This document shows positions 23,364-35,864 of a stretch of DNA of 64,000 nt, one piece after another. The position numbers were made by a program, and so were the translations under genes. The notes under the pieces are model-generated. The model worked only from the letters and a program-made list of their open reading frames with translations, was not told the origin of the DNA and ran no database searches. The DNA comes from Heliocidaris tuberculata (Eukaryota; Echinodermata; Echinoidea; Camarodonta; Echinometridae), in assembly GCA_025618425.1 (NCBI GenBank), contig CM046833.1:8691429-8755428 (forward strand). Direction: 5' to 3'. The stretch's first letter is position 1. Every line of letters begins with the position of its first letter.

Positions 23364-23796
23364 TTAACCCATTCAAGACAATTGACCACATTTTGTGGTT
23401 TGTCTCAATAACTTTTTTATTCAGAGCTCTAAAGAATATACCAAATGCATGAGTAGAAAGAGCAGAAATTTCTGCACACACTGTCCATTTTTTGTTGCAT
23501 GACTACATGTATATTGCGTTTTTGAATGCCAGGAATTTTACAAACAAGCATATAAGCTTTAAAATCCTTAAATTGGCAAGATATTGAGAGGTTCAAAATC
23601 ATTGTTTTTCATCCATATTGGCATTTTTTCAACTTTTCAACAAAATTCTGAACCATGTACATGTACATGTATATTGTTTTCAAAGACATTACATCTTATT
23701 AGCACAGCACTAAAAGAAAAATATCATTGTTGCCAATTAGAAGAACAAAATGTGATCGATTTAGCCCTTAAATAATTCCTGTCCTGAAAGGGTTAA
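23364..23796 (-). mobile_element. A-family MITE, inverse copy
   Basis: Starts TTAACCCATTCAAGACAATTG and ends TCCTGAAAGGGTTAA. The internal '(ACATGT)' tract at 23655-23672 replaces the usual ACATGG. Confidence 0.85.
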
Positions 23797-24232
23797 AGAG
23801 CAGAAAGACTGAACAGAAAGAGAAGAATTGATGCAATGAAAGGGAAATGAAGAAAACAAAATGCAAGACAAAAAGTACAGTAGCACCAAGGAAAAGTAAT
23901 AGTTTTGTGGCAGATGCCAAATGCTGGAAGCGCTTCCTATATTTCCTGATATGAAATATTACCTTATAAATATTTACTTTCTCATAATGCTTTTGGTAAT
24001 GAAAGAAAAATCAAGTACACAGGCACGTAGAGTATGTTACGGTGTACATGTAGTTGTGTATTCTGTACATTTGTAGCCTTACAGTACAGTAAATGTACAT
24101 GTACATGTACGTAGGCTCTGTTATTTATTACTTTTTTCATCTTTGATTATGAGTGTACTATTTACTTACATTTTACATGTACAACATTCTTATGGTACAG
24201 GGATATTATTCTAATTCCAGTCCCGGGGCTTA

Positions 24233-24759
24233 TGTCTCATTGAGGCCTGTACGGCATCCGCGTCCATGAAAATGAGTAAAAAGGGTTGTTTCTTCACCAC
24301 CAGACGGGTAACCCGTGGATCTCGTTTAGGGTATCATAAACAGGAAAGTTCTGAAAAGAAGGGTATCAAATTCACTATAGTGATGAGAAAAGATCCTTGA
24401 AAAGGGTAGGAAATTTGACAGTACATTCTAGAGCCGGTCAGGAGCAGCGAATCTGAAAATATATATACGATAAAAGGAATCCAAAGAGGTTCTTTTCAAT
24501 TTTTTCAATGAAAACATCATTCTGTAGTTCAAAATTAAATATTTTTTCTTTAAAGGCTCTTCCTTTTTGGCCAAAAAATGGCAAAGAAGAACCAATCCTC
24601 AAATAGGGTAAAATACTATGCAAGATCTAAAAAATTCCTGTAAGGGATCTAAAAATCAGAAATTTTTCATGGGTTTCCCTGAATAGCGTATCAAAATCCT
24701 CGTTTAGGGTGCTTTTCAGAAAGTCATGGACGCAGATGCCGTACAGACCTCAATGACAC
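24233..24759. mobile_element. G-type element with long inverted termini (copy G1)
   Basis: Left end GTCTCATTGAGGCCTGTACG then GCATCCGCGTCCATGA. The right end, TCATGGACGCAGATGCCGTA followed by CAGACCTCAATGACAC, is its inverse over about 35 bp. The interior contains repeated TCGTTTAGGGTATC/GCTT blocks. No transposase ORF. Confidence 0.75.
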
Positions 24760-26769
24760 ATGTAGGGTATAGTGCACACTGCTGTTGTTGGGAGTTTATA
24801 AATATCCTTGGCCTGGTATATACGTGTATATTATTTTTTCCCTCTCATTTGTAAAATATTTCACTTGAGGAGGTCAAATCATCACAGCATCTTAGTATTG
24901 CTAGTGCTATTTATCAACAAAAATCCAAGAAATCTGACGAAAAGTTTTTGAGGGCTTAACATTATCTAAACATTCCAATTTCATGGAGAGGGGAATTCTC
25001 CCAAGGCAAGAGATACAAGTAAAAATACAGTAATAATCTGTGATATATCTCCCTCAGTAAAGCAGACTTTGATTCATTGTAGAGCTATCATGCACATTTT
25101 ATGACTATCGTTTTGGTGCTGGTCTGCTTGCTATTCATAAGGACAGCTATTCATAGAAAACTGCTATTCATTTAATATGCATGTACTTACATGTACATGC
25201 ACATTTATATCTTTACCTAGAGCAATCTTCGTGCCTTGGTTGTTACTGCTTTTGTTTTGTTTTGTTCCTGGAAATTTAATAAGCAGCAAACAATAAGCAC
25301 AAGCAGGCTACATGTATACAATGTACATCATTCCTAGTTTTAGGACTATTATTTGGCAATGTACCACGTACACATACCGATAAATGTACATTGTCAAGTA
25401 TGATTTTTGACAATACATGTACATATGATATTGTGATTTTATTTGTAAAGAACCTCCCCATTATTCATGGTTCAGTGGTTATACCTTGGAAGCGAACCAG
25501 TAGTCAACAGCTCTGCTCATGATTTTGTGTGTTTGTCTATGGTGCCCTCCCGTTCCATCGTACTGTAATAAAATCGTGAACTTTGATATCGATTATTTCC
25601 CTCTGCCATGCCGCGCCATGTTTGGGGAGCATGCACCTCGCTTTATTTACATGTACATGTATTTAGTTGCAGGTTTGCAGTGTGGGTGGGTACAGAACAT
25701 ACCCTTATCAAGTTTGAAATTTTTTCAAAATTTTGTTTTGTGAAAATCGGTTTGTCCTGGTTTATGTTAAGTGAGCATGTGGCAAACAATTGTTAGAATG
25801 ATAACACATGACACATTACAAAATTTGATGGTTCAGGGGAAATTTATTCAATTTTTTGAATACATTTTTCTTTCAAAAGATGGCTTGTCCATGTAATGAT
25901 TCATACCCTTGCTGGAATAGCTGGGAAACATGTACAGAATTTTAGGAATGTCTGAAACATGTGAGTCTGTCCATGAAGTTGGGATCTCCATAGAAGTTCA
26001 CAGCTGATGGCTAATATAAACAAGTATTACTCCATGTACATGTAAAGCAGACACTTGTCAATATTGGGTTTTTATTTAGAACACATAATGATAGTGTTTC
26101 TCTGTGTGTGTGAATATTCAGACATACATGTACATGTACATGTATATACTGATCCATTTTAAGAAAAAATAAGCATGAAATGTTGGTGTCCATCATCAAT
26201 TTTTAATGAAAAAGTGTGACATGAAAATAGAAATATATTAACTGCTTGTTTCCAGGAGTGAAAGAAAAAATTGACCCCAGTACTGATAAGCACTTACATG
26301 CATACACTTTAACTTTATTTGTTTGAAATCAAAGTCGAAATGGGACTGATTCGTCAAACATTTTTTATAGCAGACTGTTAGCATTACTGCCTGTACATGT
26401 AGCTCCACTAATAATGAATGGGTAGTGTCAGTAATTTCTGCCCATTTTTCATTTATGGGATAGTTATAAACATAAATCTTATTATCCATAATGAGGTAAT
26501 CATCGTGCCAGTAATATTTGATAAGTAGAATCATAATATGATCAAGCATTCTTAAGTATCACCTTGCAATTATTAGCCACCTGATGAAGACCCATAGAAA
26601 AAAGAGTTCTGTAAGAAAAACCATGAATTATATAAAAAATGGGTTAGTTCCTATTTGAGTATGTGTCCATGTACTTTACGTAAATGTAAAATGGTATTCG
26701 GTTTTCCTTTTTATCTGTTCTCTGGGCAGTGCATTATGTGCATATTACAGTATGTAACGTATTGTTGGA

Positions 26770-26990
26770 ACCCCCCAGTGATAAATTTCATTTTTATTCT
26801 TTTTAAAATGTTTTTATTGTTATTAATTATTATTACTGTTATTTTTATTGTTTTTTTTTAATTATTATTATTATTCATTTATTTTTTTCTTTATTTTTTT
26901 CTTTTTTTCTTTTTTTCCTTTTTTTATTAATTAATTTATTATTATTACTATTATTATTATTATTATTTATTTTTTTTTTAGGGGGGGGGG
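26770..26990. repeat. T-rich (TTA)n low-complexity region ending in a G run
   Basis: Nearly pure T/A sequence with TTATTATTA and TTTTTTCTT motifs, followed by about ten G at 26981-26990. Confidence 0.9.
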
Positions 26991-27517
26991 GTCAACTAAT
27001 AGAGCGTGGAACTACATTATTTTTTTTTAAAACACTAGAGGAGAAAGATTTTCTTGCAGCTTTTAGATGATTATTTCTTCAAGAGACAAGACCCACATTA
27101 TGAAAAAGAAAATGTTAAAGAACTGTTCTGGGAAGTGTTATTCATGTAAAGAGCTTTAGAAATGAAATGAAACAAAACACAACAAAAACACTCCCACTGA
27201 GTATTTCTTTCCTTCCATGGAAAAAAAAAACATATCAAAAGAGCTCCTGTGCAGAAGGCAATCGGTTTTGAGACTAATAAAGATTTGTGTACTTCCTGGT
27301 ACTGTGCAACTTCACATATTCACAAAAAAGGTCATTAACAATTGATTACAAGGAAATAAACCATAAAATCAACATGCACACATTTGAAGTGAATTTGTTA
27401 TTTGATTGAACTTAACAAGAAATTACGGGAGCTTTTCAGGAATCATATACATCCGCTTTGAGTGGACACTACATACTTCATACTAGTCTTTTTCCCCCCA
27501 CATCCATGTACATTGTA

Positions 27518-27666
27518 GGGTCCCTCTTTCATGAAACTTGTTATCAGTAACAACTTACAGTAATTGTTAAAAGCTACTGAAGTCCTGGCATTTGATTGGC
27601 TCAGAGCAAATTTGTCATAGATCTCTGGAAGTTGTTCTTGATGAGAAGTTTTATGAAACAGGGCCC
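27518..27666. mobile_element. E-family MITE, copy E2
   Basis: GGGTCCCTCTTTCATGAAAC at the left and GTTTTATGAAACAGGGCCC at the right. Shared core TTTGATTGGCTCAGAGC. Confidence 0.75.
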
Positions 27667-27667
27667 T

Positions 27668-28041
27668 GGAAGTGAGTTTTGTGAAAGATGAAGGAATAAT
27701 TTGTGAGCTTTCTCATTCTTTTCATGTCAGTTAGGAAGAATACCATTAAAAAAAAAGGTCCCCTAGAAAGGATTGTTCTTCAAATACCCTCATATTAGAA
27801 ATATGACAAGAAATAGTTGAAAAGTTCGGGCCGAACATTCACGCCAGATTTGTCTCTGGTCCCATGTACTTGTTTCTGTGTGCAGTGCAAGAACCTTTTG
27901 GGAAAAGTTAGTGAATTTCTTATCAATTCAATAATCCCCAAATCTCACACTAGACACATGTGTTTATGTACAACTAATCCAACTTTCCCAATTGCTTTGG
28001 ATCAGTTTTTTTCCAATTATAGATGCTTGACCAGAACTTAA
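27668..28041 (+). mobile_element. F-family MITE, copy F3
   Basis: Abuts E2 directly. It shares GTGAGCTTTCTCATTCTTTT and GACCAGAACTTAA with the family. The left terminus is degraded. Confidence 0.65.
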
Positions 28042-28046
28042 ATATG

Positions 28047-28240
28047 TACAGTGAAACCTGTCTATAAAGACCACTCAAGGGAGACAAGAAAAGCGGCCTT
28101 TATGAGCAGGTGGTCTTTATGTACAAGTTCCTGTCATACATGTTTCAATGCGAAATACTTTTCAAGGGAAACAAAAATTATGGTCTTTATAGACAGGTGG
28201 TCTTTCTATACAGGTGGTCGCTGAAGCAGGTTTGACTGTA
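28047..28240. mobile_element. Tc1/mariner-type MITE
   Basis: 194 bp flanked by TA, with inverted ends CAGTGAAACCTGTCTATAAA and AGCAGGTTTGACTG. Internally AGGTGGTCTTTAT is repeated. The TA site and CAGT start match the Tc1/mariner superfamily; no transposase. A partial relative lies at 33225-33330. Confidence 0.65.
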
Positions 28241-28285
28241 TACCTTTAAGGCTTTTTGTGTCATTGGGTTCATGTTTGATTTGTG

Positions 28286-28324
28286 AAGTTTTTTTTTTTT
28301 TTTTTTTTTGGGGGGGGGGGGGGG
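28286..28324. repeat. T24 followed by about 14 G
   Basis: Adjacent homopolymers at the end of a purine/pyrimidine-skewed segment. Confidence 0.9.
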
Positions 28325-29143
28325 AGGTTGCAGGTTCACCTTGGGGACCTCTTTGTATGGGGCATGTTTTAGTGTTGATCCAAGACACTACATTTATCTA
28401 CATGTAGGTAACCTTTGACCTACACAAGCAGTTTCTTGCAACCTTGTTACTTCACCTGGGCAGAGAGACAGAATGTTTATAAAATGCTTGGCTGATGACT
28501 TTTCAGCACCAAACCTCTTTTATAATTCTAAAGGTTTTTTGACCCTGGGTGGGAAGCTACCCCAAATCTTTTAGTAGACAGCCTTTGCAGATTAAGCTAA
28601 CTTAGAAAAAAAAATAAAATAAAATAGAGTTTCTTGTCTTTGCACACATCTATTTTATCTGCCTCATCAAATTTGTCTTTTTCTTCAAATTATGGGGGGG
28701 GGGGGGGGGAGAAAGAAAAAGAAATGACAGAAATCTAAGCTATTTTGCACAGTTGTTACTTTTTATTTTGTAGTCATTTGTAGTTATTTGGAGTGTAATC
28801 ATATGAGGCTCTGCAATGGACTACAAGTGTGAACTCATCCTCCCTTTTTTCCATTTATTTATGTTTCATTTATTGATAGCACGTTTCCAGAAAATATAGC
28901 GATTATTTAATCATGTATACTTTTCCTTGCAAAAGTGCATCGTTGGTATTAAAGTAATGAGGCAAACTTTCCCATTCCATTATCAACGTTCTGTGAACTT
29001 TTATTCAAAATGATTTTGAAAGAATATTTCTTTGAAGTATTACAAGTTATAGTACCAAAAGGTTACAACGGTGGGATAAACTTTGAAAATTATTAATACT
29101 TGTGTGGTGTGTGGTACTAAGTGCACATTATTCTCTTGATTGA

Positions 29144-29744
29144 TTAAAGGAGAATGAAACCCTGGGGGAAAAAATCAATTTTAATAAAAAGAGAGGATAG
29201 AAAGAAGCAATTAAAAAAAAGTTCCATCAAAATCGGTTTCGAAATGAGAAAGTTAATGAAATGAAAAGTCTCACTTTATTTTCTATGGCGATCCTCAAAT
29301 TTGCAATGTTGCTTCAAAGTGACAGGTTTAGTAGTACAACTCTCCAAATATGTTTTGTACACAAAATTTCATATTTTCCCCATTATCTCTCAAGTTGCAG
29401 CTCGTCTCCTTTATAGCTCAAGATACATGTATATCATGGGAAAATGTATTTGACACAACATATGTTGAGTTCACAAAAAGAACAAGCAGCATCTTTAGAG
29501 ATAATGGAGAAAATATGAAATTTTGTGTACAAAACATATTGAGAGTTGTACTACTAAACCTGCCATTTGGAAGCAACATTGCCAATTTGAGGATTGCCAT
29601 AGAAAGTAAATTGAGACTTTTCAAACTTTTATAACTTTTTCATTTTGTAACAGATTTTGATCGAACTTTTTCTTAAATTGCTTCTCCCTAGATCCTCTCC
29701 TTTCATTAAAATGGATATTTCCCCAGGGTTTCGTTCTCCTTTAA
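29144..29744. mobile_element. B-family TTAA-ended long palindrome, copy B1
   Basis: Ends TTAAAGGAGAATGAAACCC and GGGTTTCGTTCTCCTTTAA. The arms pair along nearly their whole length: for example, GTACAACTCTCC near 29335 pairs with GAGAGTTGTAC near 29541, and AAATTTCATATTTTC pairs with GAAAATATGAAATTT. The result is a potential hairpin of roughly 250 bp per arm with a short loop. Non-coding. Confidence 0.88.
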
Positions 29745-29811
29745 TTCCAAGAAGTATCTTGAAGAGTAGGTCTGGCAACATTCATGAGCCTTTACATGTA
29801 GGTACATGTAA

Positions 29812-30224
29812 TTAACCCTTTCAGGACAGGAATTATTTCAGGGCTAAATTGATACATTTTGTTCTTCAAATTGGCAACAATAATATTTTTCTTTTAGTAC
29901 TACAAATTGTAATATTAGGGGTAATGTCTTTGAAAACACATATACATGGTTAAAAGAATTGGCAAAAAGTTGAAAAAGTTGCCAATTTTGAAAAAAAAGG
30001 ATTTTGGACCTCTCAATGTGTTGCCAATTTAAGGATTTTAAATCTTATTCTCCTTTTTAAATTTCTGGGATCAAACGCAATATTGTCATGTAACAAAAAT
30101 GGACACAGTGTGTGCAAAAATTTTTGCTCTTTCTACTCATGTATCTAGTATATTTTTCAGGGCTCTGAATCAAAAGTTATTGAGCCCAACCACAAAATGT
30201 GGTCATTTGTCTCGAAAGGGTTAA
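29812..30224 (+). mobile_element. A-family MITE, copy A4
   Basis: TTAACCCTTTCAGGACAGG to CTCGAAAGGGTTAA, 413 bp, both TTAA sites intact. Confidence 0.9.
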
Positions 30225-30674
30225 CATAAATGTACATTGTATGCAGTTATATTGAGTGCATTTCGTAAAACTGCTTTCAAATAACATGTTCTACATAAAC
30301 AAACAGAAATAACATCAGCTTAAAGCTGGCCTTATATGATAAAGCATACATGTACATGTGTAAGAATCACACACGACCCATGAATTTCATTCTCTGAAAA
30401 TTGCACAATCCATAGTACTCATTGTGGGGAGAGTCTGTATGATAATGGTGTGCAACTTCTACCAGTAGAATATTTTTTTTCATTTGACATTTAAAGAAGT
30501 GGGATTTAAAACTCATTCATCGAAAAAATGTTTTTCCTGGTATCTTAAATATTGACCATGATGTACTGTATGTCACAAAATAATGCATTATTGTTGTGCA
30601 TGTACATGTATAATACAGTCTAAGGTACAATAATGAAGACAATTTTTATGCTTGTACCACAAAGAATGAGGCAT

Positions 30675-30815
30675 CGTACAAATTCCATGTAATTCACAAT
30701 CAAACTACCAAATGTAAAGCACAGTTATGAATTCCATGTACTAGTAATTCACATTGAACAACCAAGTGTAAAGCACACCTGTACAAATTCCATGTACATG
30801 TAATTCACATAAAAC
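30675..30815 (+). repeat. Three tandem units of about 50-60 bp
   Basis: AATTCCATGTA..AATTCACA..CAA..AA.TGTAAAGCACA recurs three times (starting about 30680, 30730 and 30786). Confidence 0.7.
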
Positions 30816-31000
30816 ACGGTATGTATGTTTGATTATTCTATAGAAAGCTTGGCAGATGCTAGCTGATATGGTAAAAAAGAGAGAAAAATTCTTGTAATCT
30901 CCTATCTGGAAAAAAAAAGAAGAGAAAACTATGCAAAAGTAGGCTCCAATGAAAGTCTTAGTTACAGAGCTAGATTTACTGCCTTTTGACTTTCATCATG

Positions 31001-31437
31001 CAGGGTTCTCCACTGGTCTGTATTTTGTCCGGGGGCTCTTGTATTCGTCGGCCTCCGAAGTCAAATTTGCGGTTTTGCGACGGCGTCAAATTTGCGGTTT
31101 CGTGACGGCATACGTATTTAGTGCACTGCGTCGAGATGGTGCATTATATGTGGCCGTGATCGCAATGAGAATTCGACGTGGTTCATGCAAACAGATAATG
31201 CGTTCGTGCGGGTTTTCGACATGATCATGCGAGTAAAGTTTTTATTTAAGTCGATGCTTGATTGCGCAATGCCGCGCGATCTTGATGCTGTCTTGTCTGT
31301 GCTTATAAATATGTCAATTTTCATATCCGGGCGCATCAAGTTTTTGTCGGGCGGGGAAATTTTGTACGGGCGCTAAACTGGTTTTTCAAATTTTACCCAG
31401 GCGGAGCCCCGGGTAAAACCACTAGTGGAGAACCCTG
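31001..31437. mobile_element. hAT-like MITE with CAGGGTTCTCCACT ends
   Basis: Inverted termini CAGGGTTCTCCACTGGT and ACCACTAGTGGAGAACCCTG enclose 437 bp that is unusually CpG-rich (GTCGGCCTCCG, GTTTCGTGACGG). The CAGGG...CCCTG ends fit hAT elements. A matching 8-bp target duplication is not obvious. Confidence 0.6.
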
Positions 31438-31647
31438 ATAATTCATGGAATGCACCGATCGATGATCAAGTCCACAATCGGCTGTTCCCTGACAACCGTT
31501 AAAAGTGCATGGATTTATGCATGATCTACAACCTGGCTTTCAATTGCAGTTTGAACCAGTAGCACTATATGATAGTTAGCAAAGAGATGCAGTGTGTGCC
31601 CCAAATTCCTCTCAGAATCTTCAGACTGTGCTCATATGGAAACTTGG

Positions 31648-31672
31648 GGGGGGGGGGGGGGGGGGAGGGGGG
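31648..31672. repeat. Poly-G tract
   Basis: G run interrupted once by A. Confidence 0.9.
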
Positions 31673-32228
31673 TGTTTCATAAAGCTGTTCGAAAATAAGT
31701 GGTTTCTTTTTGTAGGCAGGTGGTCTTAACAGGGAAGTGGGCTGGCCTTTATTTCCAGGGGTGGTATTCAAATCAAAACGTGCATTAAGTTAACATTTTA
31801 CTTAGCATTTGGCTTGGCTGAGTAAACTTGCTTAACCTGTATTCAGATCAAATGTAAGCGCTTTACTTTAGCAAGCCGACTTTAAGGCAAAATACTTACT
31901 GATATCCATTGTGACGTCACATATCCTGTCCCAAATCATGCGCAATAAATGAGTCACAGTAAATGCGCGCTTACAAGGTTTGCTTGTGCGCAGCTTATAC
32001 TGCTCCGCGTATGTACATGTACGAAAGCCATGTACATGTACATGTACCTGCCAATCAAGTAACTGGCTTAAGTCTGCTAGGGAGCTGTCTTAGACTTAGG
32101 GTAAAATACTTAGCCAAAAATTCAACTGAATACCAAAATTGTTTAAGTATTTTATCTCAGCCGAAATCTAAGTAAACTACTCAAATTTCATTCTTAAGTA
32201 TTGAATTGAATACGGGCCCTGGTTCCTA

Positions 32229-32827
32229 TTAAAGGATAATGAAACCCTGGGGAAAAATTAATTTTAATGAAAAGAGAGGATAGATAGAAGCAATTTTAAA
32301 AATGTTCCATCAGAATCGGTTTACGAAATGAGAAAGTTATGAAAGTTTGAAAAAGTCTCAATTTATTTTCTATGGCAATCCACAAATTGGCATTGTTGCT
32401 TCAAAGTGACAGGTTTAGTAGTATAACTCTCCATATGTTTTGTACACAAAATTTCATATTTTTCCTATTATCTCTCAAGGTGTAGCTTGTCTCCTTCTTA
32501 GCTCAAGATACATCATGGGAAAATGTATTTGACATAACGTAATTGTTGAGTTCACAAAAAGACAAGCAGCATCTTTAGAGATAATGGAGAAAATATGAAA
32601 TTTTGTGTACAAATCATATTGAGAGTTGTACTACTAAACCTGCCATTTTGAAGCAACATTGCCAATTTGAGGATCACCATAGAAAGTAAATTGAGACTTT
32701 TCAAACTTTCATAACTTTTGCATAAATTTCTTAACCGATTTTGATGGAACTTTTTTTAAATTGCTTCCCTCTAGATCCTCTCTTTTCATCAAAATGGCTA
32801 TTTCCCCAGGGTTTCATTTTCCTTTAA
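32229..32827. mobile_element. B-family long palindrome, copy B2
   Basis: TTAAAGGATAATGAAACCC to GGGTTTCATTTTCCTTTAA, about 600 bp, with the same paired arms as B1. Its right TTAA (32824-32827) is the left TTAA of the adjoining A copy. Confidence 0.87.
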
Positions 32828-33216
32828 CCCTTTTGGCTCAATAACTTTTGATTCAGAGCTCTAAAAAATATACCAGATACATGAGTAGAAAGAGCAAAAA
32901 ATTTCTGCACACTCTGCGCCCATTTTTGTTGCATGACCGTATTGTGTTTGATAGCAAAGAATTTAAAAAACAAGAATAAGCTTTAAAATCCTTAAATTGG
33001 CAACACATTGAGAGATTCAAAATCATTGTTTTTTATCGAAATTGGCAAGTTTTTCATCTTTTCGACAAAGTTTCTAACCATGTATATTGTTTCCAAAGAC
33101 ATCACACCTTATTAGAACCATGTAGCTCTAAAAGAAAAAAATATCATTGTTGCCAATTTGAAGAACGAAAGGTGATCAATTTAGCTCTTGAATAATTCCT
33201 GTCCTGAAAGGGTTAA
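32824..33216 (-). mobile_element. A-family MITE, inverse copy A5
   Basis: Starts TTAACCCTTTTGGCTCAATA (truncated relative to the family end) and ends TCCTGAAAGGGTTAA. Confidence 0.85.
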
Positions 33217-33330
33217 GTTTCAATGAGAAATGCTGTTCAAGGGAAGCAAGAAAATTAGATCTTTTTCATAGGCAAGTGGTTTTTCTAGACAGGGGGCTAC
33301 TCTGAAAGCCAGTTGGACTGCATGTGACGT

Positions 33331-33762
33331 GTAAAGGACACCGCATACCTTACGATCGGTCTGTGATCCGATTTCAGAAGAAAATGTAATATCGTTTGAC
33401 AAATCATTTAAAAACGAAAAATATTTTTTATTGAGGGTCTGAATAGTCATACAGATAGAAGAATCAATAATGTGGTCTTTGCCGAGTTTTCTAGTCGGTG
33501 GAATGGCCAAATCGGCTCTGAGTCATAGTGACGTCACAAAAATCGTACATGTACTACTGCCTACGATTTGAAACTAATTTTGCCCTTATTCCCTGTAGAA
33601 AGCTGACAGCTCACCAAAACCCTATGTTTAGTATTCATATTACTTTTCAGAACCTGAATAGGGTAAATTTCATAATTTGTTAAAATGCCAATGTTAAATG
33701 CCATAGCGATTTATTTCAAAAATCGGATCGCAGACCGATCATAAGGTATGCAGTGGCCTTAA
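33331..33762. mobile_element. S element: MITE with about 45-bp inverted ends
   Basis: Left CCGCATACCTTACGATCGGT then CTGTGATCCGATTT. The right end is its inverse, AAATCGGATCGCAGACCGAT then CATAAGGTATGCAGTGGCC. There is a TTAA at the right edge and GTAA at the left. Non-coding, single copy here. Confidence 0.75.
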
Positions 33763-34052
33763 TGTATGCACATGTATGCATTTTCATGGTTGATGGTTCT
33801 CTTTAATAACTAGTGCATATATATGGAAGATAGCATCAGGGAAGGCATTTCCAGTCATAATTTGGGATGTATTTTCGTTGAAATGAAAAGTTCCCATATA
33901 CCCCCTGATCACATGCTGTGATATACACAATGTATTTCGATAATTAATCTCTTTTCAAGGGCAATCATTATTCGACTCTGACAGTGTCTTAGCTAATTTC
34001 ATGTAATTCGCAAATTGGATGGACTTGGAGCCCCATAAAGACCCATTTCTTC

Positions 34053-35864
34053 TTAAAGGAGAATTAACCCCAGAATATAAATTTACTTATGTTCAAAGGT
34101 GTAATATATTCTTAATCATTGGCCTGTATCACTTTAGAAATAAAATATCAGAAAGAGGGTTTAAATCAAGACATTCTAGCACACGGTATCATCTGCTGAC
34201 ACTTTACATAGGGGCTGCCATTTTCTTGATGATATGGAGTTGTACATGAACTATTGGAAACTGTTCCGGTCAGGAAGATATTTTTAGTCCTAGAGCTAAA
34301 TTGCTTCTCTTCATTACAAAAAAATCCTCATAGAGGACAGAAAATACGTAACAGTTGTATACATATATTTTCTTTTTAAATTCTCTGGTTTTGCTAAATA
34401 GAAATCGATTTCTTGGGCTTGTCTGGCAGATCAGAACATAATTCATATAACGCGCATTCTGACTACTGAAGTCCATTATCTCAAAGCAGGTGAATGCATA
34501 GTTTGTCACTATTGACGCTCGGGAAAGTTATCATCCATAAATTTGAATTAATTTGCTCCGTCGCGTACGTCATAGTATCAAGAAAATAGATTTCTATGTA
34601 GTAAAATAGTAATTTTCGAAGAAATATAAATCACCTTTCGTTTTTAGAATATATGTATATATCTGTTAAATATTTTAAATCTCAAATGGGATTTTGTATC
34701 AGGAAGAGAGACAATTTTGCATTCGGATTAAAAACATCTTTATGTACACATCAAGAAAATGGCAGCGCCCAGGTATCGCTAGCAGACGATAAATTTTGCT
34801 GAAAAAAATCTTGATTTACACCCATCTCGTATATTTTAAAGTACACATTCAAAGAAAATCACAAATATGATAAATAATGTATCACTAGAAACTGGCAAGT
34901 TAACAGATAGCAATCGTATCAGTTTAAAGTCAACTACATATCAGGTAATTAAACAATAATACAAATAAAACTACCTCCCAGCATCTGCGATATACAAGCG
35001 CTTCGCCAAAAAAATAACAATGTTTCAATGACGTCAATAAAGGGAACAATCCTGTCCAAGCAGACGACGTCCCATAAAGAATGAACATAAGTGCTGTGCA
35101 GTTATTTCTCAAATTATAAAGAATTTAGTGTATTCAAACGTGCCCATATTTCACACCATTCTAAAATGGGAATGAAACAGATTCTGATTACTGAAATCTT
35201 TTGTTTGTAAATATATAGGATGAGGGTTAATGAACAATCAAAGAAACCCACACTTTCAAATTGAAAAGCCCGCTGAATGATTGCAAGGACGGTATTTATC
35301 CCTCATTCAACGCCGAACGTCCAGCGGTGTATGCAGCTGTGAATGAAATGGCGTCTGTTTTGTTTACAAGCAACTGATTCCTTTATCCTTGTAACGCTTC
35401 ATTTTCCATCCAAATAAACCCATGCACGGGGTTTAGAGTGAGGCAATATATGGATTAAACATAATAGACTAATGCTAGTGAAGTGAAATAACTGAAGAGA
35501 AGATGACAAAACAGGCACTGAAAATATGTGAGATGTTATGGGACATCGTCTGCTTGTGCAATTAACGTCCTCCCTTTGACGTCACACATTTCAGCAGCTT
35601 TCGGAGAGCTGTTCAGGTGCTATGTCGGGGCTGTATTTTAGCAATTTGTAATTGATAATAATCATTACTTCGAATGTTTGCAAGCGTCGAATTTTGACAA
35701 ACTTGTCCGGTCTAAGCTTCACCTACGCAATAATGAAAATTAAGTCAGTTTTAAAAATCAATGAATATCTACTTTAATGCAAAACTACGTAGGACAAGAA
35801 GAAGGAATAGATTACATCTTTTAATATAAGCACATTTATATTTTTAAGGTTAATTCCCCTTTAA
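34053..35864. mobile_element. D element: 1.8-kb TTAA-ended element
   Basis: Termini TTAAAGGAGAATTAACCCC and GGTTAATTCCCCTTTAA, with AATATAAAT next to both. No ORF of useful length, so it is a non-autonomous or decayed element. The ends resemble those of families B and C. Confidence 0.65.

Noticed and set aside
34053..35864. Nested gene in the 1.8-kb D element
   Set aside because: Longest frames are under 80 residues with no recognisable domain; the interior looks non-coding.
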